Shown here: positions 12,201 through 24,770 of the stretch, in pieces | Numbering within the stretch: position 1 is the first letter of the stretch | Layout: every line of letters begins with the position of its first letter | From: Blasia pusilla | Lineage: Eukaryota; Marchantiophyta; Marchantiopsida; Blasiales | Direction: 5' to 3' | Assembly: GCA_050084515.1 (NCBI GenBank) | Contig: CM114272.1 | Coordinates: 26,226,001-26,290,000, forward strand | DNA length: 64,000 nt | The notes under the pieces: model-generated | What the model was told of the DNA's origin: nothing | The model's database searches: none | The model's input: the letters and a program-made list of their open reading frames with translations, nothing else | Translations under genes and position numbers: made by a program

Positions 12201-14316
12201 TCTGCGTCAAGTCGGCTTGGAAAAGAGAACCATGCGACTACGTTCTGGTGGCAGGGCTGCTTACGTTCTATGGCTGCCAGCCAGTCGCAAGGGCGGGCGG
12301 GCGGGGGGGCGGACGAGTCAAGTCGATTACTGACCATTCGTAAACCTCCAGCCAAAATTTCATTTCGCTCCTTCATACACGAAATCGGAATCGCCATTCT
12401 CCGTGACAATTATGGAGTCCCGTTGATACCTTTTCCTTGGCCTGACTCTAGTGGAGGGAGGAGATATTCGATAATTTCCTCAATCCACTCATATGTAAAA
12501 TGGTGGGAGAATTTGAGAAGAGTCCAAGCAATAGTAAAATTATTAGGTGAAGGATATGGCTTTCTAGAACTCCTTTTTGTGACATCTGAAGGGCCACTGA
12601 AACTACCGCGAACGTAATCCGAGAACAACAAAAGCGGTTTGTCGATGCTGTTCGTATCTGCGATGATTTTCGCCCACCATCGCCAAATTGAAGGCACGTT
12701 ATTTATTTTATTCTACTTTTTTTTATTTTACTAGTCCTCGTTTAGCAATTGTAAAACAAACTCCTTTTTGTGACATCTGAAGGACCACTAATATTTAAAG
12801 TCATTTTTTTGTGTTACGAGTTTTTTTCCAATCATAAAGGTGTTTGTGAGTAAAAAGCCATTCTCCTATAATAATACAGATCTCCGTACTCAGGATAGCG
12901 CAATGAGAGTTGCGGTAATATATCCAGAGACGTTCATCCATGGAGATTGAACCAAAGCATGGTGTTATTTCACCCAAACCCCCTTCGAAATAAAAACTTT
13001 TCTTTCGGGACCGTACAAAACTAATATTCTTCCTTCTTTGTTCTTTTGATTCGATCTCGAGGAGCCCGAACTGTTCCCACATATGAGGAAACCGATGAAC
13101 GTTTGCGTGTACTGGTATTACCCATCGAGATCAGAGGTGTAATGGGACAAGCTTCAAACTTCGTTACAAAACGATTGGTATATCCGAGAACAAGCAAGGA
13201 ATGTACTGCAACATCCTAATGCATGCGTCTGACCGCTACCTTATTAAATGAAGATGGGCCTTTGTGATCCATTGTGGGTCGAGGAAATGAAGTAGCACGT
13301 ATTTTCCTGCTATCTCTCGGGTGAAAACTCTCCGGAAATATTAAAACGTTGTCCTGCTGTTTGATGAAATTGGCACCCCTACGTCTGCAAGTTCTGGGAC
13401 CAGACTCATTCGTTCTCATGAAGGTCGGCAACGACTCCAAAGGAATCCTCTAATAGTAAATCGATTCTAATTAAGATAAATCTGGGATGTATCATTGTAA
13501 GGCTGAATGCTTGTTGTTACTCGTGGCTTTCAGCTTCACGGCCCATAATGGAAACTTGCATGGAACCGCTGAAGAAGCTCCGTGAGCTGTTATTAGCGGT
13601 GGAGCCTCCACTGATTTGAATCCACACCGTGAAACAGATTCACCTCATCCCCCAAGATGCTTCTCGGCGATGGAATCATCTCATGCACCTCTTTCAAGCG
13701 AGTCATGTGCTCTATTAACAAAACTGGCCGACTTAGACTCACTGTGGATAAAGTGGTGCGAACAGACTCCACAAGAAGTAACACGAGTCAGAAGACCTCT
13801 CCCTGAATCAAAGCGCCTCAGAATACCCTACACTCAAATCACTTCACACTCGAATTGACATAAATTTGAACCGCACTTCAAGTGGTTTTCATGTGACGAC
13901 AGAGGAGAAATCAATTCCCTGAATCACGGGATGGGTACCATTTGAATAACAAAGATTCACCTTGAGCAAGAACAAATTTCATCTTCAATTTGTGCCTAAG
14001 ATGCCTAAGGTACCCTTCCTAGCTGATCGCCAAGCACACCTATCATCCAGTACCTCATCGGAAAAAGTGGCACTCGGCCACCAGCTTGAACTATTCGACT
14101 AAAGCATCTTGACCATTGCCAGCCCACGCACACCTTTGCGTACAATGAGCAATAACTAGTTCACTTTTCCCAAGAGCTATTTGTGAAATACTGTACAGAG
14201 GTCCAACTCTACTAGCTGTAGCGAGAGGTTTCAAGTAGGAAGAGGCTCGGATTGTATCTTGCCAGCCGCCTTACCCCAGTTCTCACCACCATCCGAAAGC
14301 GAAAACCAAAGAGTCT
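9262..14316. other. convergent intergenic region (HMGB / STE24 3' flanks)
   Basis: This interval holds the 3' untranslated DNA of the HMGB gene on the left and of STE24 on the right. In between are 10.5-12.6 kb of GC-richer DNA with short open frames on both strands that match nothing I recognise. The longest is a plus frame of 115 codons at 12270-12617, opposed by a minus frame of 95 codons. Small internal repeats occur: a 46-bp period near 11386-11470, and a 30-bp direct repeat at 12570 and 12759. No tRNA or rRNA was recognised. Confidence 0.5.
12569..12791 (+). repeat. short direct repeat, about 190 bp apart
   Basis: The segment containing CTCCTTTTTGTGACATCTGA occurs at about 12570-12600 and again at about 12759-12789, with one or two mismatches over roughly 30 bases. 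Confidence 0.8.
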
Positions 14317-17300
14317 TTAGTCTTCTTTTTTTGTGTACTTGTCTAGTGCTTGAAGCCGTTCAACAAGAGGAGGATGGGAGTAATGATACGCTGAGTACCA
14401 GGGGTCTGTATTCATTGCTGAGAGGTTTTCCTCCTGCAAAGTGATAAACAAACATACCCATCCCAAACTAATTAGCATTACATCTATGCAATGTCCTTAC
14501 TTCACATCTTCCGGAAACTGGTAGAACACTCCTTTTCGCACACCATGGCTCCTAAGAAAGTCCCTGTGCATGCCATAGTTCTCTATCTAAAGTGGGCTTT
14601 CTATTGAAGCATTTTGAGGCACAAAATTTTAATGTCAGCATAATGCAAAACTCCCTTACACACAAAGAGCAACTCCTACGACATTTCACAAGTTGTTGAT
14701 CATACCTGTAGCTTGATGAGCCCTCCTCGAAGAGAGTCTGCATACCCAAGTTTCCTGGCAAAGGCATCCGCCTGAAGAGAACAATTTCCAACCCATGCCA
14801 GCCGTTGAACTCAGTGTCGCAAGAATGACCCACAAATATTTATACACAACCACAAACTATGTAGGATATAGAACAGCCAGCGAACTACACTCTTTCATAA
14901 ACAAAACCAGGGAGGAAATCAAGCTCAACAATGTTCTCATGAAGTGACTTGAACACGTCTACAACAATTGAATCTACACCAGCTGTGAACCTCCTTTGTT
15001 GTGCAAAAGTGGGTAGGACGAAAGGGAATAAACCAGGCTAAGTATTTACCTGGAACTCGAAAGCCCGACTGACCAGATTAAAGCCAAAGTTTATAAGATG
15101 TTGTAAAGGCATAATCGTATGCTGCATACAGAGAGTAACTGCACTTCATAAGGCTTTCATCAAACAAAGAATATGAATGAAGGGAATCAGATACCATCCT
15201 AAGAAAATTGCAGTAATCTTGGCAAACATTGCTAAGAATTACGAAAAACAAGTTCCAAACATTCTTTTAGCGTTGTCAAGACACAATAAGAGACTGACTT
15301 TAAAATTATTATAACGTGGTGCACTTATTTAAAATTACAGCACAAGAAGAAGATTGAACCTGAAACAAAACGAGGCCAATGAGGATGGGCTGAGTTGAAA
15401 AGCCAAAGCTTTGAAACAGATCTTTGGAGTTGCGGACAAGAGTGTATCCTCCAAATTGTAACAAAGTGAGTACCTGTCATCCAACCACCACTTCCAGTTT
15501 ACTTACTTACAAGCTGTCTATGCCCCACTATTTAATATCTCATTATTACCATCTGAATTGCATACTGACATGTAAGTAGAAGTAATATTCCCATACTTGT
15601 AATGTCACTCCATGAGAAGTCAAAGAAAAATCCAGTAAGGGATGACCCCATGTCATCACGCTGAATCAAAAGTTGAACTCCTCTGATAATTAATAATTCA
15701 TCATTGAAATCATGAGAAAATCTCAACTCGAACATTAGGCTTCTACATTAATCATTTCCGTATGTGGGAAGGGCATCCCACACATGGAACTATTTTCAAT
15801 GCAAACTGATAGTAGGGATGAATGATGAAAGCATGGGAGACAGTACTGAGGCGTCAACGTCGAGCTGCACATCACGTATGAGAGTTATAATCCAAATGGA
15901 CTTGGCTGTCCATGAACACTATGATACACAGTAAGGGATTGCACACTCAAGGCATTGATCCCAGATTTTTACTTGTCAGTGAAGCATTCTATCTGTGCTG
16001 AAACTCATTGTGATCCCCAAATATAGGATGAAGAAACCAATGGCTACCTGCATGGCGATGAAAGAGTACATTGTATGACTGAGCTTCCAGTGGCCAAGTT
16101 CATGTGCAAGAACAGCCACGACCTCATCCTCCTTACACTGCAAATTGAAATTTGAGAGTCAGCCATGACTGGGCTTTACGCCTTACAGCTGCTCCCCAAT
16201 TAGTATTAGGATGGGAAATGAAACACCCACACTAAAAGGCCGAAGTTTACCTTTCAGGATAGAAATTCAACATTTCAGAAACTTCCGGGAGGTATTCTTT
16301 AGATGATGTACATACTCAATAAAGAACCACAAAACCAAAACGTTGCATGGCATCGCTGTGAAGAAATGCAATGCTCGACACAAGAAGTAGGAAAGATATG
16401 TAGCTCCGGGTGTACAAGAACTTCATTATCCATGAGTAGCCACATTATGAGCTGGATGAGATTATCATATTGCTCTGGAAAAATGTAAAGCTTGACACAG
16501 TAGTGTACAAAAAAATCTGGCTCCCAGAGTAAAAGAACTTCATTGTATGGGTAGCTTTTTTACCTGCTGGATTAGTGTATCATAGAGCACGATCCGCTTG
16601 CTGTTGTGGAAACCATACATGTATGCCTGTAGGAACAGGCCGTCTCATTGGTCATGAGTTAGCTGCTTTCCCACTAAGTCCACATCCATCAATCAGAAGA
16701 AGCACACTGAATTCTAAGAACAAACAGCTCAGATAAACCTGCTCAATCTTCTCATTGCACGAGAGCAATTTTTGTGTTCCCAAAAAGAAAACAACCAGTT
16801 GAACTTACATTACTGTGACTGGATCTTGTTGACCCATCAATGACGAAGAGTTTCTTCAGAGGAAAATTTAGTGACGATGACAGCATCTCTATCTTTGACC
16901 GCAATTCCCCCTCTGGAAGCTGTGCACCAAATGTAAATTAGGTACATTAGTTGAATGGTATGACCTCCGATGTAACATGTGACTTTCCAACGTTAAACCA
17001 ATTTGGACTAATCATAGATCCAATGAATTTAAACCCGTGAAAGAACAGGTACTTATGGATTCCATTTTGTAGAAATGGAAGGTTTTGTCCCACAAAACAG
17101 GACAACTACAGACTCAAACCTCTCGTGGGATTGACAAAGAGTATGCTGTGTATCATACACACCCTTGGAATGCAGCCCAGAGGTATCATTGAGTAGAACA
17201 CCGAACTGCCACGAGGATTCGTAAAAATGAATAATATTCAGAGATTCTGCATGACAATTTTTTGGACAACATCAAAGCTGCTTGAACCCTAAACCTTGCA

Positions 17301-20300
17301 AGCCTTCATATAAGCTTTGGACTGCAACTTACAGTGGTAAACTTGTTGAAGATGGGAGCTATGAGGACAGGATATACTGCCATCATCACAAGGGATAATA
17401 CCAACATAAATCCCCACAAATATAGAGCAAGGTATGGTCCTCCTCTCTGCAAGTTTGCACCACAGTCCACGCTAGAAATGTCAGCAGCATGGAGTGCAAT
17501 CATGGGAATAATCAATTAATAGCAACAATTTGAGAACTTCAATGTTAGCAGCGATAGATATACCTGGACAATGTAGATGATAGCAGAAACAATGGGTGGA
17601 CCAAGCAGCGCCATGAGTACCAATCCCTTAATCATATCTTTAAAGAAAAGGCTCCATGTTTGCTGGAAATACACACAGCATCATCATCCACCTCAAAACC
17701 AAAACATTTACCTGTGACCTCCCATCCTCTTCCTTTATAAGTCAGACTAGTAATTTCTTACAGTTGGTTTACATAATACTTCTGTAGAGAATAAAACACC
17801 TACACTTCTTCAAATAGTTCCTAGTTTTGGTTTTGTCTTTGACAGCAAAACGTGAGATTTTTTTTGATTTCAGACAAAAAAGTTTGGACAGTACAGTAAG
17901 AAAATAATTGCTCAGCTGGACATGGTGGACCAGACAAACCTTGTTGAAACCATGACGTGCTTCGATCACAAATGTTGAGTACAATGAAAATGGAAGCTCT
18001 AATATCTGAGAATCAGTACGAGACGCCCTGAAGTTTAGCCCTGAAGTTTAGCCCTGAAATAAAACCTAGTCTACCAACTTAAGCACAATTCAGGTTTTGT
18101 CCCAGGGTAGTAATAAATAGTCTCCATCATCAACCAAGTCAGAAGACTTCATCCAGAAAGTGATAAGCCATCCATGATCATTTGCACTGTCATAATGGAT
18201 GATGAACTCTGACACCAAACTCTGGGAGGTCTGGGAGTGCTTACAAACAACTCTTATAGCAGTTACCAATCACACCCACATATCAAAATTTTACCTTCTT
18301 ACATGAAGGAACCAACAGATGCAAGCACTCTTGCTAAATGAATTATGATTAAAAATAACATTCTTGGCTTAACGTTGGTTAGATCTCAGTGAAGTTTGTC
18401 ACAACGTAGTATTAGAAAATGGACATGAGAGGTACCTGTGTCCAGACTGTAGTCACCGCAAGAAATGCCAAAGTGTGAATAATCTCATTGTCCGGGTTCA
18501 AACCCACTTTCTCTATTAGCACTCCACAATTCTGCAAATGAAGGGCAAAGTGGACAACTCAGTTTACTTTTACCTGCACAATCTGTAAAAAAAGGGAGCT
18601 TGGAGACTTGAAACTGTCAACCAAGTCAATCAGCAGCAGATGCATCAGAGACAGTTACATATCGGTTACTGAAATGAGTGGCCTGAATATTGTAGGAAAG
18701 AGAGGGAACTTGCCCTAACAGTGGCAAGGGTTTCTTTTTAGTTATTTACTTTTTGAAGAGTTACCTGGTACATTCACAGACGCAAGGCTTCAGTACTATG
18801 TAATAATGAAAAAAATACTTTAATGTTTCTCAAAATGATCATTGCAACACAGTTCATGTAGATTCACGTTTGCACCCAGGGGAATAGGGTGAACATTTGA
18901 TAAAACTCCTTGAGTCTTTGTTTTGAGAGGTAACCAAGAGGAACAAGATACCTAGTTGTGCAGGAAGTCATGACAGAATTGTTCCTCGGTCTACTAAAAC
19001 CAGACCTTAAGCGAAACACTAAAAAGCTTACCTGCCAAAACCACGGTAGCAACCCATATAACAGAACTGCAGCCTCCTCCACGATATTGAAGGCTGCATG
19101 TACGAAATGGAACTGACTGCACAGACAAAGCAAAAAACTAGAAGGTTACTTTGGGCATCTACCATGTTCAATTTCTTGTCCTTGTCAATCTCATGTTTGC
19201 TGAAGAGAGTGGTTTGCTACAATTCATTTCAAGAAGTGGTAATGATGAGCTCTGTCCTACGTTCCTCTGTAAGTGGCTCTTTGATGTCTTAGTGACCACA
19301 TAAAGCACTAACGAGAACTACAAAATAAGAGGATAGAAAATCTCTGCAAGAAAATCACAGAACGGATCATTGGGTCGAGTAGGAAACAAATCGTCGTAGG
19401 GAAAGAGGAAAATAGGTGGAATTTACATCATCCAGCCATATTTTTATGTGAAGTACGTTTTCAAGCATACCTCATCGCAACACTCCAGGGCTACTTCAAC
19501 AGCCTAACTCTTCACTTAAGGATCAATCGAGAAACTGTCAAGGTCACACTGGTTTCCTAATAGGACCGATGACAGGAGCCACGAACAACGAGTTTACCTC
19601 TTGTCTATACTGTAAGCCCGAGCCTTCACGAACTTCTCGTTACTCACAACTCCCTTGAGAGTGGTAGGTAAGGTGGGCAGCTTCAAAGCGACGTACTGAC
19701 GAATGTCCAGGTACGTTTCAAAAACGTACATAACGATCATGAACGCTGTTACCAATACACGACGAAACAAAGAACCAAAAATGAGATTACACGAAAGAAG
19801 CGCTTGAGAATTCCCAACAGCCCATCAACCAGTAAGAAAACAGTCACCGACGATTCGTATTATCGCTCGGATCCAAACACACAGGATATCCTACACTGCA
19901 CGGGTACTACTTGACCTAAGACAAAGGAATCTTCTTTTTGCTTGCCTTGAGTTTCCCAAAGGACGCAAACATAGTGACGAATACGAAATGGGCGCAGAAT
20001 TAACGACTCCTCAAAAGGACTGTTAGCGACGATACCACTATGACCAGCAACGGAAAACTTATCCTAGACGCCAGAGCTGGCAAAATCATTGAAAAAGACA
20101 GAAATTTTGAACACGAAGACCGTGCGTGATGAAGTAAAATCCAGATCCTAGTTTCACCCGATAGTCGTCTCTCCGTTGAAGGTTCTATCTCAATCCATAT
20201 TTAACAGTGTAGCAAAGAAGCAGTGCAAGGATCGTGATTCATAAACATCCTCACTCTCAAAATTTACGTAAAACCTCCATTAAATCTCTGTATCATCCCA

Positions 20301-20390
20301 GTTGAAAAATCGATCACGGAACTCACCGACGACCGCTTCCAAATACGGAAACGGAGAGGAGGACTGCATCTCTTCCGTCGCCTCCCCCAT
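14317..20390 (-). CDS. STE24: CAAX prenyl protease 1 (STE24 zinc metalloprotease)
   Basis: This is an ER-membrane M48 metallopeptidase that removes the last three residues of prenylated CaaX proteins. Exons (minus): 20390-20327, 19745-19598, 19116-19032, 18531-18436, 18005-17940, 17662-17564, 17446-17333, 16919-16809, 16626-16564, 16137-16048, 15473-15360, 15121-15050, 14771-14706, 14433-14317. All join in frame to 434 aa, close to the plant family length of about 424. Catalytic motif HELGH is at residues 294-298. The third zinc ligand is Glu372 in AFEFQAD. Several hydrophobic membrane segments are visible, for example [20 protein letters not shown] in exon 7. Conserved [10 protein letters not shown] and [14 protein letters not shown] are present. 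Exon 1 is short and ends with a conserved junction (EAVV split before AFMIVMY). A second in-frame Met at residue 8 could also start translation. No key residue is missing and the gene appears intact. Confidence 0.95.
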
Positions 20391-21363
20391 CACCCTCTCC
20401 GCAGGCAAGTTGGCGCTCGCTCGCTCGCTTCCCTCTCTGCTCTGCTATCCGCCGATCGCACCGATACAATTTTCAATTTCCAAGATTCGTTCCGTCAATC
20501 GCCTCCGATGAAACTTCCACCACCGACGATCTCCGTCTCGCGTTCCTTGACTTCGAATCTGATGCACCAACAGTCGGTCAATGCATCCATTCCGCAGTGC
20601 CCCTCATCCTCCCCTCCCCTCCGCTCCCGTCCTGACGCTCAACAGTATCACCCCTACAATCCAGAGTCCGAGCGCCGTTCGGACCTATAAACCCCTGCTC
20701 GCGGGCTTGGCTTTCTCCCAAGCTCCAGGCAGAAAAGAAGAAGAAACGACGACCACGGGCGCCGTCACGACCACTTACCAAAGCCAATCGCGCCCGTAAC
20801 AGTGCAGTGCAGACTCTTACCGACTGGCAGCTGATGTTGGCTCGCTCGCTCAGGACGACGTGCACTAACTCCGTCTTTCACCACGAAAGCGCGAGGCCAT
20901 GAAAACGAAGCGCTTCATCTGTACGATTCATCTTCATTCATTCTCACTACTCCTCCTTTGATCGTGCAGAGCGCGAACGGAGAAGAACGCTGAACATTCC
21001 GTCGTCACAAGAGCAAGGAGGCTCACGCGATTGCATGAATCCGACGGACACGGCCTACGATGCATGCAAGCGCGTTCAGCGCAGGAGTAACTGCGTCAAC
21101 GACCTTCACAAGCGCACCAAATTTATTTATTTATTGATTAAATTAAATAAAGAAATGGGGTTTAGGCCGCTTCACTAAACTCCGTCATGGAAATTCATGC
21201 CACCATAAACCCTAAAAGGTTCCTTCTATGCAACAAGCTCTCTTTCAAATCCACCTCTCCACTAATGAAATCACTCCTTTCATGTGGAGAGGTTTTATTA
21301 TTATAGTCGGGATTACTAGTTCAAGGAAGGAGTTCATGCAAATAAAAAATTGATCTAAATACA
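20391..21363. promoter_or_regulatory. upstream region of STE24
   Basis: DNA from 20391 to about 21.1 kb is GC-richer and probably holds the STE24 promoter and leader. A TATA-like TTTATAGG is readable on the minus strand near 20683-20692, about 290 bp before the ATG, but nothing confirms its use. From about 21.12 kb the sequence turns AT-rich. Confidence 0.3.
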
Positions 21364-21562
21364 TCTATATATATAGTATTACTGTGGAGAGTGCTTTCTT
21401 GATTTGCAAACGTTTATCTTATTGACATATGGCAATTCGATAATAAAAAAATGTTTCCTATTGTACGGACAATAAGAATATATTTTCCATTCTATAAAAT
21501 TATTTTTGTGGTGCAACATGATTAGTCCTTCACTCCCGTGCATGGCATTGGCTTCACACTAG
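21364..21562 (+). mobile_element. non-autonomous Helitron-like element, 199 bp
   Basis: It starts TCTATATATATAG at 21364 and ends CTAG at 21559-21562. It is flanked by A (21363) and T (21563), the Helitron insertion pattern. The 5' part (GGAGAGTGCTTTCTTGATTTGCAAAC begins inside it) closely matches the element at 45889. A CCGTGCATGGCA motif lies before the 3' end in the place of the terminal hairpin, but its stem is weak. Confidence 0.65.
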
Positions 21563-21889
21563 TTCGTAATATTATGCATCTCATTATTATTACTAATTCA
21601 AGTTTACACCGATGAACCCCACTCGTGCTTCTATGAAATGCACCAATACGCAGTGTTATATGTATTTTCTTAAAGTGTAGTATTTTAATTTATATATTAG
21701 TAAAATACAGGGTATTTAAATTTGTATTGTAAAATGAAGTGGTGAAGTTCATATTCTTTTCGAGAGATTATAGACTCTCTCTTTCTCGTAATGATAATAT
21801 TTTAAAACATGTTTGATTTTATTTTTAATGCATAATATTTTTAGTATAATCACCTTCTTTGTTTGGATGTGTATCACTTCTAATGGTAG

Positions 21890-24770
21890 TATGAATTGAA
21901 CCTCCCTATCCTATTCTAAATAGCACCATATGTAATTGGCCATGAGAAAGTACTTGTGTACGAAATTAAATTGTAACCTTTCGCAAATTAAAATTGAATC
22001 TTGTGATTTATTGATAATCATGGCGAATGGAAATCTACATAGATCAACATGGAAACCCCAATCAAAGCAATCAATGGGATTCGTGGAATAAAATTTTTAT
22101 CTCCAATGTCCTTCAATGTAATAATTCTAGTATCTATAATATGTCACATGAATCCACAACTCACCAATCAAGTTTCATTTTCTTATTCTTTCCTAGATTC
22201 TTTCAAACCATTTATGCTCTATAAAAGCATCATTGGTACACCGATCTTCATACACAAACAAACGATGTGGAGGTTGTTGAGTAGGTAAACATATGTTCAA
22301 GATTTCTTTAGGATAGATATTACTTATTTCTTTATTTGGAGTAGAATCAACACGAAGGTAAGTATGCTCCTTACATAACATATACTAGTTAGAAGATGTT
22401 CTTTGGAAATTTCTATTGTTGAAGGATGTCTTGTTGAATTAATTTTACAAAATTGAAAATTTATTAATTCTTATCTCTTCATGAAGCCGAAATATGACTT
22501 CTCTATTTATACCATCAACAATTCTTGATATGGGAATTTTTGTATCTCTCAAGAAGTTGATGTTCCGAAACCATTGAAAATAATTGTCGTATATGATATC
22601 GATAAGATTCTTTATATTATTACTCTTGATAACCATGTCAAATGGTACTTGAATAGAAAGATCTCTCGAAGAATTGTGTAAAGGCTTACACCCTTCTTCC
22701 ATCTCCAATAACCAATCCAAAACAACTTGTTGATGAATAATTACATAACCTTCAAAATTTTGAACTCTCATATTTTTATTAATTAAGCTTCATCACCTTC
22801 ATACAAGGCCATAAATGAGATCTCTTAAGAGTGGATTGGGATAATTTTTGGACGATCTTCTATATAAATGACAAGTATGATTTGGAAAAAATCACCATTA
22901 AAGATGACGAGATTTCCCCTAAATGATGCATCTCTCAAGTCATCAAAGCTTACTTCCATAACATCTTGTTAGTCTCAAATGCATGACGATGAGTCATACG
23001 TGCCTCATCCTATATAATAAGCTCCGACTTTTGGATTATATGTGCTTGCATACTTATTTTGAGATAGTTTGTAAGTAGAAATTTTGTCAGGATTGAGAGG
23101 AATCTTGAAGCATGAATGTGTTGTAATATTTCATCTGGTAATAAAACACCTTCTTTTTGTTCCAATACTTCTAAGGAGAAGATTATGTTGAAAAATTATT
23201 TTCTCTTTCACCTATGCCATCAATGAAAAATAACTATGTAGAACGAAGCATCTTCTATAATTTTGTCCAATTCATCATGTATGGCATTCCAAATGATGCA
23301 TTTTTCATCATTCAAGAGCACCTCGCCACATTATTTTACATAAGTCTTCTCAATCATAAAAGAATTCCTCTTCCTCCCAAAATATACTTAAATGAGCTAA
23401 TTGGAAGTTAGGTTTGGACATGGACGGAAAACCGAACAATCTCTTTCCTTCCACTTATAACAATTCTAGCTACTGTACAAACATGGATATATGGTAAGCC
23501 CCTTGTTTGGAACTCAAACATATAAATGCATCCCAAAATCCAATATAAGATGCGCTTGTTTATAACAATAAATAGTAATTGGCCCTTCTTTTTCTCCCTC
23601 AGAAACTTGCACCAAATTTTCTCGTTCTTCCGTGGTTTAGTCGGCCAATAATATAGATGTAAATCAAGGTTGCATGTGGAAAAAATGAATGTCCTTGGAC
23701 TTACGTCTATTCTATGGAAGGATTTGTCCATGTAGGCCCCAACTCCCCCTTCTTTCTCATTCCCCCACTTGCCTCCATGTTCCACATTTTGCCCTTTCTT
23801 CCTCCCCGATCTCCACTCCATGCCCCTTATTGTTCCATCTACCCCTACTTTGCTTTTCACCATGAGCTTTAAGTGTAGGCTTCACCTCTTGCTATCCATG
23901 TCCATGGTCTTTCCATGTCTATCGTAGAGATGAACTTGTCCATTTTTGTGCAACCATGATGTAATCATAACCCATTTGGAGTTGGATATAATAGTAAAAA
24001 AGTAATCATTGCTTCCAAAATGTCTCACAACGGCCATTACATCTTGATATAATTCATGAATATGACATGAACCCCTATTGAAAGACGAAGGTAAGATAAT
24101 TTGTCTCCCAAATCTTAAACTATATTTATCATGTTGATATAGAATTATATCGTTTGCACCTTGATATAATTAATCCCATAAATGCTTTTGATTGATTAAA
24201 AGCTAGGATAACTATTTCATCTCTATGCATTGGCATAGATAGCAACCATAGACTCTGAGTGAGTTGTCTAAATTGAAGTAGTTGATTTTTATGTTCAACT
24301 TCAAGTCAAAAAGTTGAAAATAGGAAAAATCCCAGTCTATACTGCTCATGTATTCATCGTTCTTGTCTCCTCATTTATTCTATTTTCAACTCTTTCCTTG
24401 TTCATTAAATCATATGAAACCTTGCTGTCTCGATCTAGAATTCCTACATTATCGCTCGTAGTTCTACATGTTCTAGATTCTTGAAAAAGTCCCGAATGAT
24501 ATTTCGCGATACCAAACCCCCTTCACCATAGATAAAATAACAAAATAAAGTGCAATGAAATACATGCTTCATTTAGATTTAATAGACATCTCACGCCCCC
24601 TCCATATAGTTGCCCAATAATATCATGAAAATCAACATACTTACTTCCATTATTTAGAAAAATTGTTGCAGCTTCAAAATCCAATAGTAAGTTGTAACAT
24701 TTTACTTCAAGACCATTCTTATTTGCCTTTAGGATGATGTTTACTAGAGCCACTTGCATCATTTATGATG
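21890..24770 (-). pseudogene. decayed Helitron Rep/helicase (RepHel)
   Basis: Degraded reading frames on the minus strand follow the order of a plant Helitron protein. First comes the Helitron-like N-terminal region (DNGSKYVDFHDIIGQL, then a remnant of the LQYPLLFPYG motif) at about 24.5-24.7 kb. The Rep region is at 23.45-23.73 kb (FSTCN, then EFQTRGLPYIHV, where intact elements have EFQKRGLPHAH). A PIF1-type helicase follows at 22.45-23.01 kb: a Walker B remnant reading LII-stop-DEARM, then NLVIFNGDFFQI, then VPFDMVIKSNNIKNLID. The C-terminal helicase part (KNFIPRIPLI) is near 22.05-22.17 kb. Numerous stops and frame changes, including loss of the first His of the Rep HUH motif, show it is dead. 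The element's own ends were not found; coordinates cover only recognisable protein homology. Confidence 0.85.
22445..23010 (-). pseudogene. PIF1-like helicase segment of the Helitron relic
   Basis: This is the most readable part of the helicase. A 108-codon open frame (22771-22445) carries the stretch around WLLEMEEG and VPFDMVIKSNN. Upstream, in another frame, the GDFFQI and DEARM motifs of the ATPase are recognisable. Trp in the Walker B context is replaced by a stop. Confidence 0.8.

Noticed and set aside
12270-12697. Plus frame of 115 codons opposed by a minus frame of 95 codons
   Set aside because: Neither resembles a known family or links to further exons; part overlaps a short direct repeat.
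20302-20865. Plus- and minus-strand frames over the STE24 first exon and promoter
   Set aside because: The plus frame at 20302 is antisense to STE24 exon 1, which matches the family; the others lie in GC-rich promoter DNA.
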